A DNA stretch of 64,000 nucleotides from Paracoccaceae bacterium (GCA_021296235.1 JAGWAS010000009.1:47606-111605), one strand, 5' to 3'. Shown: positions 36,872 through 46,585, numbered from the stretch's first letter. Notes: a model not told the origin generated them from the sequence alone. A program made the numbers and translations.

Positions 36872-37972
36872 ATGCCAAGGATTACCCCTACCGTTGAGCA
36901 ACTTCCCGCCACCATCCCATTTGTCGGTCCCGAGGCCGCGGAGAGAAAGCGGGGCAGGAATTTTCTTGCGCGAATTGGCGCAAACGAGAGTGTTTTCGGC
37001 CCATCGCCGAATGCGAAGGAGGCGATGCGCCGGGCCGCCGAAGATGTCTGGATGTATGGCGACCCCGAAAATCACGACCTGAAGCACGCAATATCCGAGC
37101 ATCTGGGCGTCGGTTTCGAAAATGTGGTTGTGGGCGAGGGGATAGACGGCCTGCTTGGATACTTGGTACGCATGATTGTCCAACCGGGAACCAGGGTGGT
37201 GACATCACACGGTGCCTATCCGACATTCAATTTTCATGTGAATGGCCATGGAGGCGAATTGGTTATGGTTCCCTATCGGGACGACCATGAGGATCCGGAC
37301 GGATTGATTGGGGCGGCGGCGCAATGCGGTGCTGCCTTGATCTATCTTGCCAATCCCGACAATCCGATGGGTACATGGCATCCGGCGTCAACCCTCAGAA
37401 ATATGATCGAGTGCGTCCCGGATGGAAGTCTGCTGGTCCTCGACGAGGCATATGTCGAATGCATGCCCGCCGGCCATTCCCTTCCGTTCGACACCTCCGA
37501 TCCGAAGGTAATCAGGATGCGCACCTTCTCCAAGGCCCACGGCATGGCCGGCGCACGGGTCGGCTATGCGATCGGGCACAAGGATTTGATATCGTCCTTC
37601 GACAAAATCAGGAATCACTTTGGCATGTGCCGGGTTTCACAGGCGGGGGCACTTGCAGCACTTTCGGACCGGGATCATCTTTTGGCAACCGTGCGGCGGA
37701 TCGGGGAGGCGCGCCAGCGGATTGCCGAGATCGCCGTTTCATGCGGGCTCAAGCCCGTGCCCTCGGGCGCGAATTTTGTTGCTGTTGACTGCGGGAGGGA
37801 TGGAAGATTTGCCAATCGCGTCATGAACTCGCTGATTGGGCGTGGGATTTTTGTGCGCAAGCCAGTGGTTCCGCCTCAGGATCGCTGCATCCGTATTTCC
37901 GCCGGAACGGAACAAGATCTCCGCCTGCTTGCCGAAGAACTGCCGTCTGCCATTGAATCAGCCCGAGGGTGA
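36872..37972 (+). CDS. Histidinol-phosphate aminotransferase-like PLP enzyme
   Basis: Fold-type I aminotransferase of 366 residues. Seen: NESVFGPSP near residue 38, YLANPDNPMGTW with the PLP-ring Asn, LVLDEAYVE with the PLP Asp, the Schiff-base Lys in RTFSKAHGMAGARVGYAIG and the C-terminal Arg in CIRISAGT. These fit HisC/class I-II enzymes. Alphaproteobacteria often carry several HisC paralogues, some acting on phenylalanine or tyrosine, so the substrate is uncertain. Confidence 0.88.
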   Translation: MPRITPTVEQLPATIPFVGPEAAERKRGRNFLARIGANESVFGPSPNAKEAMRRAAEDVWMYGDPENHDLKHAISEHLGVGFENVVVGEGIDGLLGYLVRMIVQPGTRVVTSHGAYPTFNFHVNGHGGELVMVPYRDDHEDPDGLIGAAAQCGAALIYLANPDNPMGTWHPASTLRNMIECVPDGSLLVLDEAYVECMPAGHSLPFDTSDPKVIRMRTFSKAHGMAGARVGYAIGHKDLISSFDKIRNHFGMCRVSQAGALAALSDRDHLLATVRRIGEARQRIAEIAVSCGLKPVPSGANFVAVDCGRDGRFANRVMNSLIGRGIFVRKPVVPPQDRCIRISAGTEQDLRLLAEELPSAIESARG

Positions 37973-38547
37973 AGCAAAGCGTTTGAAGTGCCGATCGCTC
38001 CACAGGCGGTGTCGCGACAGCCTTCGATCAGTCGAATATCTGCATAACCCCGACAGATCAGATCGCCAAGGTGGGTCGCATGAACTGTATGGCAGATGCC
38101 GAACTCCCGGGTCTCGCAGAGGTTCTCGTAAAAGTACCTGCAGATACCCTGTTGTCGAGATTGCCTGAAGTTCTGCCGGAGGTTGTCAAGGATAGTGGCG
38201 ACGCACACGGTTGCGCCGTTTGGCCGGCGGAAATATTGCCCGATAGGCTGTCCATTTCAGTCCAGAAAGACAAACTGGCGAACGGCCGAATTTCGAATTG
38301 AGGACACTCCCATTGTGTCAGTGCGTTGAAGTAATGGAAATCCTCTCCAAATTTGTCCAATTCGAACTTGTTGGGCCAACTGACTTGGACTATTCGCCGT
38401 GATGGTTCAAGGATCCCTAATTGGGTCAGAACAATTGCCTAATCCTGAAGCGCAGCGGCGGGTCGCCGTTCATATGCCAAAAGGGCAGATGGAGAGTGAG
38501 AATGAAACCTGTCTTGGCCACAATTTTTCACTGGATACCGCAAACAA
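37973..38547. other. Intergenic region, no supported gene
   Basis: Overlapping short frames exist on both strands (for example plus 38089-38301, starting MADAELPGLAEVLVKVPADTL), but none has a recognisable motif and a good start signal. I see no repeat or RNA structure. Confidence 0.4.
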
Positions 38548-39786
38548 ATGAGCAATAGCCGTTCGGCTGTCCCGTTGGCGGGCAACCGCATCGCCAGCTT
38601 GGACGTTCTGCGCGGCTTCGCCGTGCTGGGCATCTTGGTCATCAACATCCAAACGTTCTCAATGCCGGAAGCGGCATACCTGAACCCGACATTGTGGGGA
38701 GATCTAACCGGCATCAACCTTGCAACTTGGCATCTCAGCCATCTGCTGGCGGACACCAAGTTCATCACGATTTTTTCCATGTTGTTCGGGGCGGGGATAT
38801 GCCTGTTCGCGGATAGGGTTAAAGCCTTCGGAGGGAATGCGGCCGCCTTGCATTACCGGCGAATGTTCTGGCTTCTCATCTTCGGGCTCGCCCATGCCTA
38901 TCTGCTGTGGATAGGTGACATCCTGGTGCCCTATGCGCTAAGCGGATGCCTTGTTTTCCTGTTGCGGAAGTCGTCCCCCCGAACTCTGGCGATCATCGGT
39001 CTTGGCGTCTTTTCGGTGTCCACGTTGCTCTTTCTCTTCATAGGCTTTGCCGCTCTTGGAGATTACCTGCCGCCTGAGATCGCAACTGACCTTCAGTCCG
39101 ACTGGTGGGAACCCTCGGAGGCCAAGCGCCGGTACGAAGTTGAGGCATACCTTGGAAGCTGGCTGAAGCAGCAACCGTTTCGGGTGGCCGTCGCACTGAA
39201 TTTCCATTTCGTTGCGTTCCCGCTCCTCCTGCTGTGGCGCTGTGCCGGCATGATGCTGTTGGGGATGGCCCTGTATCGTTGGGGAGTACTGAACGCCGAG
39301 CGAAACGATCGCTTTTATCGGAAGTTGGCGCTGGCGGGTATTTTTGGAGGTTCGGTGTCAATCCTGATTGGAACCTGGCTCGACTTCTCCACCGGTTGGA
39401 GTTGGCCGAACTCGATCGCGTTCTGGAGCCAGTTCAACTATTGGGGCGGGGTTGCGATGGCTCTTGGCTACATTGGCTTGGTGATGCTCGCAATTCGGCG
39501 AGGTTGGTTGGCTGGACTGCAGACCCGGCTCGCAGCCGTGGGCCGGATGGCATTCACGAACTACATTGCACAGACACTGATTTGCACAACCATTTTCTAC
39601 GGCCACGGATTGGGCCTCTTCGGAAGCGCAGAGCGCTGGCAGCAGGTGCTGATTGTCGTGGCTGTTTGGGCGGTCGAATTGTGGTGGTCCCCGATCTGGC
39701 TGCGGCACTTTCGATACGGACCGCTGGAATGGCTGTGGCGGGCCCTGACATACGGGCGGTTGCCGCACCGTGCAGAATCGACCTGA
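38548..39786 (+). CDS. DUF418 family membrane protein (YeiB-like)
   Basis: 412-residue polytopic protein with about ten hydrophobic segments. The N-terminus SLDVLRGFAVLGILVINIQTFSMP is the family hallmark and also resembles acyltransferase-3-like proteins; the C-terminus GRMAFTNYIAQTLICTTIFYGHGLGLFG followed by WWSPIWLRHFRYGPLEWLWRALTYG is the classical DUF418 domain. Biochemical function of the family is not established; an acyl-transfer or export role is often suggested. Confidence 0.92.
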   Translation: MSNSRSAVPLAGNRIASLDVLRGFAVLGILVINIQTFSMPEAAYLNPTLWGDLTGINLATWHLSHLLADTKFITIFSMLFGAGICLFADRVKAFGGNAAALHYRRMFWLLIFGLAHAYLLWIGDILVPYALSGCLVFLLRKSSPRTLAIIGLGVFSVSTLLFLFIGFAALGDYLPPEIATDLQSDWWEPSEAKRRYEVEAYLGSWLKQQPFRVAVALNFHFVAFPLLLLWRCAGMMLLGMALYRWGVLNAERNDRFYRKLALAGIFGGSVSILIGTWLDFSTGWSWPNSIAFWSQFNYWGGVAMALGYIGLVMLAIRRGWLAGLQTRLAAVGRMAFTNYIAQTLICTTIFYGHGLGLFGSAERWQQVLIVVAVWAVELWWSPIWLRHFRYGPLEWLWRALTYGRLPHRAEST

Positions 39787-40207
39787 ACGGATTACGGTTC
39801 GCCGTTCCGAATTTCGGGTTGGTTCGAGTCAGGTTCACGTGCCTTGAACCGTTCGGAGCAGTTGCACCGAACGGTTGGCGCCCATGATGATTGCTGACCG
39901 TGCGCTGAAAGCCGGGTACGACACGCTTGTTTGACCGTAGATGTTCCACAGGATTCGCTAAGGGTGCGCAAACTGCGCAATTGTGCTGATCGAAAGGCCC
40001 TGTCTCTTCAAGTCGTGAATCACAGCGACAATCCTCAATGCAATCACCTGCTCAATGCCTCCATCGACTTGTTGTTCAGGTGGTATTCTTGCCGATTGTT
40101 GATCCGGTGGGCATGACTACCGGATCAATCCATCAGCCTGGAAACCGGAGACTTCTACTTCGGCACTTTTGAGGAGTATTCACCCGGCGCTAACAGGTTA
40201 CAGGAGA
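39787..40207. other. Degenerate mobile-DNA scar
   Basis: No intact gene. It includes a short IS21-type istA remnant (39955-40035) and otherwise short closed frames, consistent with decayed plasmid or transposon DNA. Confidence 0.45.
39955..40035 (-). pseudogene. IS21-family IstA N-terminal remnant
   Basis: The minus strand reads RIVAVIHDLKRQGLSISTIAQFAHP before a stop, which resembles the N-terminal helix-turn-helix of IstA transposases (typically IHELKRQGLSISAIARxxGxDRKTV). Only about 25 codons remain, so this is a small fossil and the call is tentative. Confidence 0.4.
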
Positions 40208-40407
40208 CGGGGGCACATTCCGGCTTGAGGACGGGCGGACGCTGGAACTGGCCAACTGCGATCCGCCGCTGCACCATCTTGATCACGCATGGGCCTCAAC
40301 AGTGCACGCATTTCAGGGACGAACGGTCGACAACGTGATCGCAGTGATGGAGGCGAATCATCCTCACTTGACCACGCAGAAGAGCTTTTGTGTCGAGATC
40401 AGCAGCG
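40208..40407 (+). pseudogene. TraA-type conjugative relaxase/helicase, C-terminal remnant
   Basis: The plus strand encodes GTFRLEDGRTLELANCDPP then HLDHAWASTVHAFQGRTVDNVIAVMEA and TTQKSFCVEIS, which is the conserved C-terminal helicase motif region of TraA-like relaxases (STVHAFQGRTVD followed by FYVEISRARD). The match stops exactly where the PIN gene begins in the opposite direction, so the fragment was joined to the PIN locus by recombination near 40398-40407. No other transfer gene is visible. Confidence 0.75.
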
Positions 40408-40687
40408 TCCAAGATTCGGAGCTGGCGAGCGCGAGGGCAAAGCTGTCCGGCGGCGACAGGGCACGGCGCCTTCGTCGATAGGTCAACGCGAGTGCCACTC
40501 CATCGGCGTCCAGCTCTTCCACCCTGAGCCCAAGCTTCACCAATTGTGGACCGCCATGATGCCGGAGTTCGCGTTCGTACAGCAAGTCCGGGACTGCGAA
40601 TTCGAACGGGAGGCCAAAGACGGCTTGCAGAAAGTTCCCGCGTTCGAGATCAATAAGAACGGAGGTGTCCGAGACAAGGATCCGCAT
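40364..40687 (-). CDS. PIN-domain toxin with a replaced C-terminus
   Basis: VapC-like RNase fold: MRILVSDTSVLIDLERG has the first catalytic Asp, YEREL a Glu, and SPPDSFALALA another Asp. After ESWTLL the family expects TGDxxLR and about 40 more residues, but here the frame runs ISTQKLFCVVK and stops; these last codons are the antisense of the traA remnant. The fourth acidic residue is lost, so activity is doubtful. It is five bases downstream of the XRE-ImmA gene, which normally pairs with such PIN proteins. Confidence 0.78.
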   Translation of the reverse strand: MRILVSDTSVLIDLERGNFLQAVFGLPFEFAVPDLLYERELRHHGGPQLVKLGLRVEELDADGVALALTYRRRRRALSPPDSFALALASSESWTLLISTQKLFCVVK

Positions 40688-40692
40688 GTCGT

Positions 40693-41778
40693 CTAGGCCG
40701 GGACAGCACCGGGATCAAGGCTGGGTGGTTCTTCCATCCGGCGATTCAACTCATGGACCGAGGTGCCCAGAAACTCGGCCGCTTTCGATTCGGAGATCGC
40801 GCCTTCCGCGAGGGAGCGGAAGCACAAGCGCTCGAAGCGCTTGGGTTGCTCCCTCGGGATTTCGTAGGGCTCCTGATAAGGCGGGTTCCTCCAGCCCTGT
40901 CGCGAGAATTCTTCGAACAACTGACGAAACAATGTGTTGCTGAAGATGCCGAGGTCCTTGCAGCGATACGTAAGCGCCTGCACGCTCACACCAAAAATTC
41001 GTTTGAGGTCGAAGAGCTCGCTCCAACCGATAGATTTGCGGTGCTTGCCGATCTCCGCGCGGAGCGATTCCGCCGGCATGAGAAATCCGCCGGCAAAGCG
41101 GTGCGCTGCCTTCTCTTCCCCGACCTTCGGCGCAACATCGAGAACCATGTGCCCGAGTTCGTGCGCCATCGTGAAGCGCTGACGCTCGCCCCAGTCCCCC
41201 CGGTTGACGACCACCACGGATGCGGCGCTCCCGTCTTCACGGCGCACGCGCGCCGTCAAGCCGTCGATACTGGGGAGATCCAGCAAGAGAACCTTGATGC
41301 CGCGCTCCTCAAATAGCTCGACCAAGTTCGGTATCGGGTCGAGGCCCAAACCCCAATGAGCGCGGATGCCGCTGGCGGCGTGCTCGGCTTCCGCCGGATC
41401 GTGCAGGACCGGCCAAGGCGCCTCCCGGGGTTTGTCCCGCGCCACACTTGGCAGACCGAGAATTTCCTCGACGGTGAGATAGCGTTCCAGCAGGTGCAGC
41501 ACCGAGGCCTCGACCTGCGCCTCCTCGCGCTTGCTCGTGAGCCGCTTCTTCCGGAACTCGACCGCTTCCAGAGCCATGTCCCTGACGCTCAGCAGGTAGT
41601 CGACGGACACGTCCAGCGCCGCGGCCAGCGCGATAATGACGCCCGAACTCGGCATGGATTCATCCCGTTCGTATTTGCTGATGGCCTGCGCCGTCACCCG
41701 GTTTCCAATTCTGGCTTCCAAATCCCGAAGAGATAGGCCCGCGGCGGAGCGGGCAAGCCTAAGTCTCTTACCTATCAT
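40693..41778 (-). CDS. XRE-family regulator fused to ImmA/IrrE metallopeptidase domain
   Basis: 361 residues. The N-terminal Cro/C1-type HTH is RLARSAAGLSLRDLEARIGNRVTAQAISKYERDESMPSSGVIIALAAALDV (about 5-55); the central gluzincin domain has MAHELGHMVLDV (HExxH at about residue 207) and RFAGGFLMPAESL with the third ligand. Such proteins act as antitoxin or stress regulator, and pairs with a downstream PIN gene are an established arrangement. The ATG at 41778 follows GAGGAAACCC; the promoter carries a 10-bp inverted repeat. Confidence 0.9.
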   Translation of the reverse strand: MIGKRLRLARSAAGLSLRDLEARIGNRVTAQAISKYERDESMPSSGVIIALAAALDVSVDYLLSVRDMALEAVEFRKKRLTSKREEAQVEASVLHLLERYLTVEEILGLPSVARDKPREAPWPVLHDPAEAEHAASGIRAHWGLGLDPIPNLVELFEERGIKVLLLDLPSIDGLTARVRREDGSAASVVVVNRGDWGERQRFTMAHELGHMVLDVAPKVGEEKAAHRFAGGFLMPAESLRAEIGKHRKSIGWSELFDLKRIFGVSVQALTYRCKDLGIFSNTLFRQLFEEFSRQGWRNPPYQEPYEIPREQPKRFERLCFRSLAEGAISESKAAEFLGTSVHELNRRMEEPPSLDPGAVPA

Positions 41779-41799
41779 GGGTTTCCTCTTTTTCTGTAG

Positions 41800-41838
41800 A
41801 GTTGACAAAATATGATATATGATGTTCGTTTGTCAACT
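41800..41838. promoter_or_regulatory. Inverted-repeat promoter/operator of the XRE-ImmA-PIN operon
   Basis: AGTTGACAAA (41800-41809) and TTTGTCAACT (41829-41838) are perfect inverted copies 19 bases apart, each including a TTGACA -35 hexamer, with AT-rich DNA between. The minus-strand copy fits a promoter for the XRE gene; the symmetry suggests binding by the XRE dimer and autoregulation. Confidence 0.65.
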
Positions 41839-42782
41839 GACGGAGTTGAAATCCAATCTCCTGCCCCATATGGGGAACGTGCTTGGGCGCGCAGGCGTTG
41901 TCTGGAGTGAGAAACACAGCGCGACGGCTGCCTGGTGTTGGGTTGCAGAGTATTTTGACGGTGATTGGGCGATTTGTTGCGGATTGGTTGGAAGTCGTAA
42001 TAATCTGGAACGGCTGATTTCCTTTTCCCGGTAGCTTGGCAGTGGCACTTCCCTTCCGGAAGATTGCGGAAGGGTTCTTTCCCGGCAGCTTCATGGATGC
42101 CGCCGCCGCATCCAGACAATGATCCTCCCACAGTTCAAGACGCGCAGCACGTGGCTCGCGACGTTCGAGCCTGCGGGTCAGTTTGGCTGCAGAAGCGGCC
42201 AAGTCCGGTTCAAGACGGTCCTCGGAGCACTTGGCCCGTCGCTGCGGCCAGAGTGTGTCCTGAAGCTTCGAACGGCTCATCCCGTCCGGCAGCGGCCAAC
42301 CGGTCTCGGCGATTGCCAGCCCGTCATGGCGATGTCGCAATATGTCCTCTACAATTTGCATGTCGGTTCTCCTCATCGAAAATTCTTCTCTCTCTCGGAT
42401 GATCTGACCAAGAGGGAGACAATTGCCCGGTTGAGCGGGAACCGATACTGAAAATCAGCGGTCGTCGCCGCAAACCGGGGGTTCAAGTCAGGAGGAAGGA
42501 TGGGACGGGTGAGGGGCCGACGGCGTTCAAGTGTTGTCGGAATCGTGTTCAAGTGTCGTCGGAATTTGCTAGAGAGTGATGCTGTTGCATTCCAGCGCCT
42601 ACCGCAATCCCGGGCAGCTTCTTGACGATGCAGTTCTGGTTGTCGAAGCGGGTTCTTCGGTCACCCGCAGCAGGATTTGTCAATATGACAAAACCATTCC
42701 GTCGCCGGTGTCCGTCTTGCGGGCGCCGGGCGAGTCGTGCAGGTTACGCACACTCTCGGCACTATCGATCAAGGAAGGTTCA
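41839..42782. other. Gene-poor scar with one doubtful frame and a short tandem repeat
   Basis: A minus-strand frame starting at 42361 (MQIVEDILRHRHDGLAIAETGWPLPDG...) has a good GAGGAGAAC site but runs across the XRE promoter and resembles nothing I know; it may be a remnant. At 42525-42565 a sequence GTTCAAGTGTYGTCGGAAT occurs twice with a 22-base period. No other feature is seen. Confidence 0.4.
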
Positions 42783-43640
42783 ATGGTCGCTCCACAATAC
42801 CTCTGCCGCTCCGTTCTTTATGTACCTGCGTCGAAAACCCGAGCCCTCAACAAGGTCAGGACGCTTGATGCCGATTCGGTCATATTCGACCTTGAGGATG
42901 CTGTTGCGCCTGCAGAAAAGCTCTCGGCCCGCGAGACCCTCAATTGTGCCCTCAATGCCGGGGAATTCGGGCACAGGCAGCGGATCGTGCGCATCAACGG
43001 GATCGACACTGAATGGGGCGTTGCCGACGCACGGGCCGTCGCCGGAATGGAATGCGATGCTGTGCTCCTGCCCAAGGCGGAAGACCCCGAGCAGGTGGAA
43101 CAAGTAGCCGCCATCGTGACCGGAATGCCGGTCTGGTGCATGATGGAAACTCCGCGCGGCGTCCTGAACGCGCTCGACATTGCCGCGCTGCCCTCGGTTG
43201 CAGGCTTCGTTCTTGGCACAAACGACCTCGCCAAGGAGATTGGTTGCGCGACTGGAGGCGACCGGGTGGCAATGATGACGGCGCTTCAAACTGTGCTTCT
43301 CGCAGCGCGGGCTGCGGGCATTGCCTGCGTTGACGGCGTTTACAACGCCTTCAGGGACGAGGAGGGTTTCCGGGCCGAGTGCGAGCAGGGCCGGGCACTT
43401 GGCATGGACGGCAAGACTCTGATTCATCCTTCGCAGATCAGTGTTGCCAACGCTGTATTCGCGCCAAGCAACGCGGAAACCGAACTTTCGGGGCGGCAGA
43501 TCAAGGCTTACAATGACGCCATCGCTCGCGGTGAGGCGGTGGCCGTGGTTGACGGTCGAATTGTCGAAAATCTTCATGTCGAAACAGCACGCGCCGTCCT
43601 TGCCAAGGCAGAAGCCATACGCGAACGGGCAGGGGGATGA
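42783..43640 (+). CDS. HpcH/HpaI-family CoA ester lyase (CitE/malyl-CoA lyase-like)
   Basis: 285-residue TIM-barrel lyase. Seen: RSVLYVPASKTRALNKVRTLDADSVIFDLEDAVAP at the N-terminus, RINGIDTEWG, LPKAEDPEQV with the metal-site Glu region, METPRGVLNALDIA, and GMDGKTLIHPSQI near the C-terminus. This is the CitE/Mcl-type pattern; family members cleave citryl-CoA, malyl-CoA or citramalyl-CoA. The ATG at 42783 follows AAGGAAGG. It stands alone, so its substrate is open. Confidence 0.9.
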   Translation: MVAPQYLCRSVLYVPASKTRALNKVRTLDADSVIFDLEDAVAPAEKLSARETLNCALNAGEFGHRQRIVRINGIDTEWGVADARAVAGMECDAVLLPKAEDPEQVEQVAAIVTGMPVWCMMETPRGVLNALDIAALPSVAGFVLGTNDLAKEIGCATGGDRVAMMTALQTVLLAARAAGIACVDGVYNAFRDEEGFRAECEQGRALGMDGKTLIHPSQISVANAVFAPSNAETELSGRQIKAYNDAIARGEAVAVVDGRIVENLHVETARAVLAKAEAIRERAGG

Positions 43641-44445
43641 CTCGTGGCATGAACATGTGGAAGCAGGATGTGTGAGTTTTCTGGGGGCATGGTGAGTTAC
43701 ATGAAGGCGAGCCAAAGAAGTTACTTCGAGCACAACCGGTTCGGGAACAAAATTGGGAACGCGGTCATCTGCGCTCCGGCCGATCGCCAATTTCGAGGAC
43801 ACTGCAACACAATAACGACGAAACTTGAACGCCGCCGCCGCTTCGCTTTCTTGCGAAAACAATCCATTGGCCCATCGGCTGGAAATGTTGATCCAGAAGC
43901 TGCATGAACTCCCCCTGAGCACGGACTACTTTCTTTCAATCTTCAGTCCAAAGATGGCCGCACGGGCACATGACATGGTTGTGCTTTGCAGTTTCGCTGC
44001 GAACGGCTTTGGGTGCGTCATCGCGAATATCCGGTGCATGACCGACAGTGCACCGAATGGACGTTGACCCGGAAATGTTCCGTCGACAGGCAATGTTCGT
44101 CCGACGCCGATGCGACTTTTTGTATCTGGAACTTTGCAGAATGTTCTGATCGCCGAGGCATTCGTTGAACACTGACGCGGGTTCGTTTCCAAGTGCAGCC
44201 ACCGGCCACGAACGCAGTCATTTCCAATCATGTTCGTTGCACGGATCTCCAGTTTTCCGACATTCAGCCAGCTCTCGACGTGAAGACACGGCATAATCCC
44301 AAGACACCGAAGCAGGGAAATGGTAGGGGATGCGGGGGAGGTTTCCTTGTGATCCCATGCCATGAACCCAAGGCGAAGTGCCGCCCGGATGCAATTCTGA
44401 CGCAGCCCGGCAGATGGGCTCGCCTGTTCGAAAGCGGAAGACGGA
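43641..44445. other. Intergenic region, no supported gene
   Basis: About 800 bases before the permease gene. Short plus-strand frames (for example 43825-44067) have no family motifs. No clear operator or riboswitch was seen. Confidence 0.45.
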
Positions 44446-46581
44446 ATGGCAGACCGGGGCATTGATCTTGAAGGGAACAGACGGCCGTTTCCGGCGGCTT
44501 GGTTGTCATCCTCCTGGGGACTTGCAATCTGCGGTCTGCTTGTGTCGCTCGGAGTCTGGCAGATTTTCGGATTCAAGTATCCCGTACCGGAGTCACTGAC
44601 CCAGAATTTTGATTTCATTGCGGCGGTCAACAACGGCGAGAATTGGTTGAAGGACCATATCCGCGACACAACGCGGGCGATCGCAAAGTGGGTCAACATG
44701 TTCATCGAGGCCCTTGAACTCTTCCTCTGGTTCAAGCCTTGGCCGCTCCTGGTTCTGGGGGCAGGCCTGCTGGGGATGCGATACGGAGGACTGCGGCTTG
44801 GCCTGTTTACGGCCTTCGGGGTGATGTACTGGGGAATCGTTGACATGTGGGACCCGGCAATGTCGACCCTGTCGCTGGTTCTGGTGTCCGTCGCGATTTC
44901 GGTTGTTTTTGGTGTCCCGCTCGGAATTTGGTCATCACAGTCCGATCGGTTTGAAGCTGCACTTCGCCCTGTCCTTGACACGATGCAGACCATGCCGGCG
45001 TTCGTATATCTTCTTCCGGCGATCTTCCTGTTTGGCGCAGGGCAAACCGGTGCCGCAATTGCAATTGTCATCTACGCGATGCCTCCGGTAATCAGGTTGA
45101 CAAATCTCGGAATCCGGCAGGTTCCCGCAACCCAGGTCGAAGTTTCCCGTTCTTTCGGAGCGACAGGACTTCAAACCATGTCGAAGGTCCAGATCCCGAC
45201 TGCAATGCCGTCAATAATTCTTGGCATCAATCAGACCATGATGATGGCGCTCGGGTTGGCGGTGTTGGCGGTATTCATCGGCACGGACGGACTTGAGCGT
45301 GAGGTCTACCGCGCGTTGACGAGATTGCGAGTTGGCTGGTCCTTCGAAGCCGGCATGGGAATTGTCTTCATGGCGATGATATTTGACCGGTTGACCCGGG
45401 CGATGAGTCGGCAGGGAGGGCCGGCTGCAACCGATCGGACCAAGCTCATGTTTCGCCTGTTTCCGCAGAGCTTGGAGAAAATTCCGCCGATCCTTTGGAG
45501 CGAACGGGGAATCGATCGAATCTGGCGTGCTGTCAATTGGGGCTGCCTGCTGGTGACCGAAACAACCGCCCTATTGTTGTACAGGGCGTTGCAGCCTGCC
45601 GGAATTGTTGCTGCCGAGCGCGTCCGCCATTCGCTTAGGAAAGCAAAGTTCCTGTACGTGTCGCTTCTGATCCTCCTGGCAATTTACCTATTCGACCTTT
45701 TGATTGTAAGGATCGGCTACTTCCCCGAGGCACTGCAAGTGTCCATTCGGGGGCCGATCGACAGCATTGTCAAGGCGCTGGTGGCAGATCCAAGCTTTGC
45801 GGCGTTTTCGAAGTGGTTGCGCGGTGCAATCTTCAACTGGCAGTTGAACCCCCTCAACCAGTTCCTGGTGGGCCTGCCTTGGTTCTACGTGCTCGCCGCC
45901 CTGTTCCTGATGGCTTGGCGGGCAGGCGGGTTGGTCTTTGCTTCAGTGGCGACGGCTCTGATGTTCTTCATGGCGCTGGCCGGCATTTGGGAAATCACCA
46001 TGGAGACCTTGTCTGCCACCCTGATTTCCGCACTGATCTGTTTTGTGATGGGGGTTCCGTTGGGCGTGCTGGCGTCACAGAGTCGAATTGCCGATCAGAT
46101 TGTCCGGCCGATCCTTGATTTCATGCAGACCATGCCCGCCTTCGTTTACCTGATCCCGGCGATCATGCTGTTCGGAGGCTCACGCAGCACCGCAGTCATC
46201 GCAACCGTGATATATGCACTGCCGCCCATCGTTCGGTTGACTGCACTTGGATTGAGTCAAGTTCCGACCCAAGTGGGTGAAGTGGCGGAGAGTTTCGGAG
46301 CAACGCGGTTCCAGCAGCTGATTTCGGTGCGCCTGCCGATGGCGAGCCCGTCAATCATTCTCGGGGTAAATCAGTGCATCGTCATGGCACTCGCCATGCA
46401 GGCAATCACTCCCATGATCGGCGGCGCAGGCTTGGGACGACAGGTTTTCGCGGGGATGACAACTGCCAATACCGGCAAGGGACTCATTGCCGGTATCGGA
46501 ATCGCTCTATTGGCGATCATTCTCGACCGGCTTACCAACGCCTGGACGGCAAAACAGCGAAGGGCTTTGGGGCTGCAATAG
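44446..46581 (+). CDS. proW: Glycine betaine/proline-type ABC transporter permease, duplicated (ProW-like)
   Basis: 711-residue inner-membrane permease with two homologous transport domains. Each has the ProW-type sequence: first VLVSVAISVVFGVPLGIWSSQSDRFEAALRPVLDTMQTMPAFVYLLPAIFLFG (about 145-200), then ATLISALICFVMGVPLGVLASQSRIADQIVRPILDFMQTMPAFVYLIPAIMLFG (about 525-580), and EAA loops with SFGATGLQTMSKVQIPTAMPSI and SFGATRFQQLISVRLPMASPSI. A fused double permease can form the channel without a dimer. It is convergent with proX. Confidence 0.92.
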   Translation: MADRGIDLEGNRRPFPAAWLSSSWGLAICGLLVSLGVWQIFGFKYPVPESLTQNFDFIAAVNNGENWLKDHIRDTTRAIAKWVNMFIEALELFLWFKPWPLLVLGAGLLGMRYGGLRLGLFTAFGVMYWGIVDMWDPAMSTLSLVLVSVAISVVFGVPLGIWSSQSDRFEAALRPVLDTMQTMPAFVYLLPAIFLFGAGQTGAAIAIVIYAMPPVIRLTNLGIRQVPATQVEVSRSFGATGLQTMSKVQIPTAMPSIILGINQTMMMALGLAVLAVFIGTDGLEREVYRALTRLRVGWSFEAGMGIVFMAMIFDRLTRAMSRQGGPAATDRTKLMFRLFPQSLEKIPPILWSERGIDRIWRAVNWGCLLVTETTALLLYRALQPAGIVAAERVRHSLRKAKFLYVSLLILLAIYLFDLLIVRIGYFPEALQVSIRGPIDSIVKALVADPSFAAFSKWLRGAIFNWQLNPLNQFLVGLPWFYVLAALFLMAWRAGGLVFASVATALMFFMALAGIWEITMETLSATLISALICFVMGVPLGVLASQSRIADQIVRPILDFMQTMPAFVYLIPAIMLFGGSRSTAVIATVIYALPPIVRLTALGLSQVPTQVGEVAESFGATRFQQLISVRLPMASPSIILGVNQCIVMALAMQAITPMIGGAGLGRQVFAGMTTANTGKGLIAGIGIALLAIILDRLTNAWTAKQRRALGLQ

Positions 46582-46585
46582 AAAG

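Noticed and set aside
38089..38301. Possible small plus-strand gene (MADAELPGLAEVLVKVP...)
   Set aside because: No ribosome binding site of note, no family resemblance, and overlapping open frames on the other strand.
41768..42361. Minus-strand frame with a good ribosome binding site upstream of the XRE gene
   Set aside because: It runs through the XRE promoter and start and shows no known domain, so it is noted only within the intergenic entry.
42525..42565. Two tandem copies of a 19-base unit considered as a CRISPR-like or IS-end repeat
   Set aside because: Only two copies with a 22-base period and no spacers; no inverted partner or transposase nearby.
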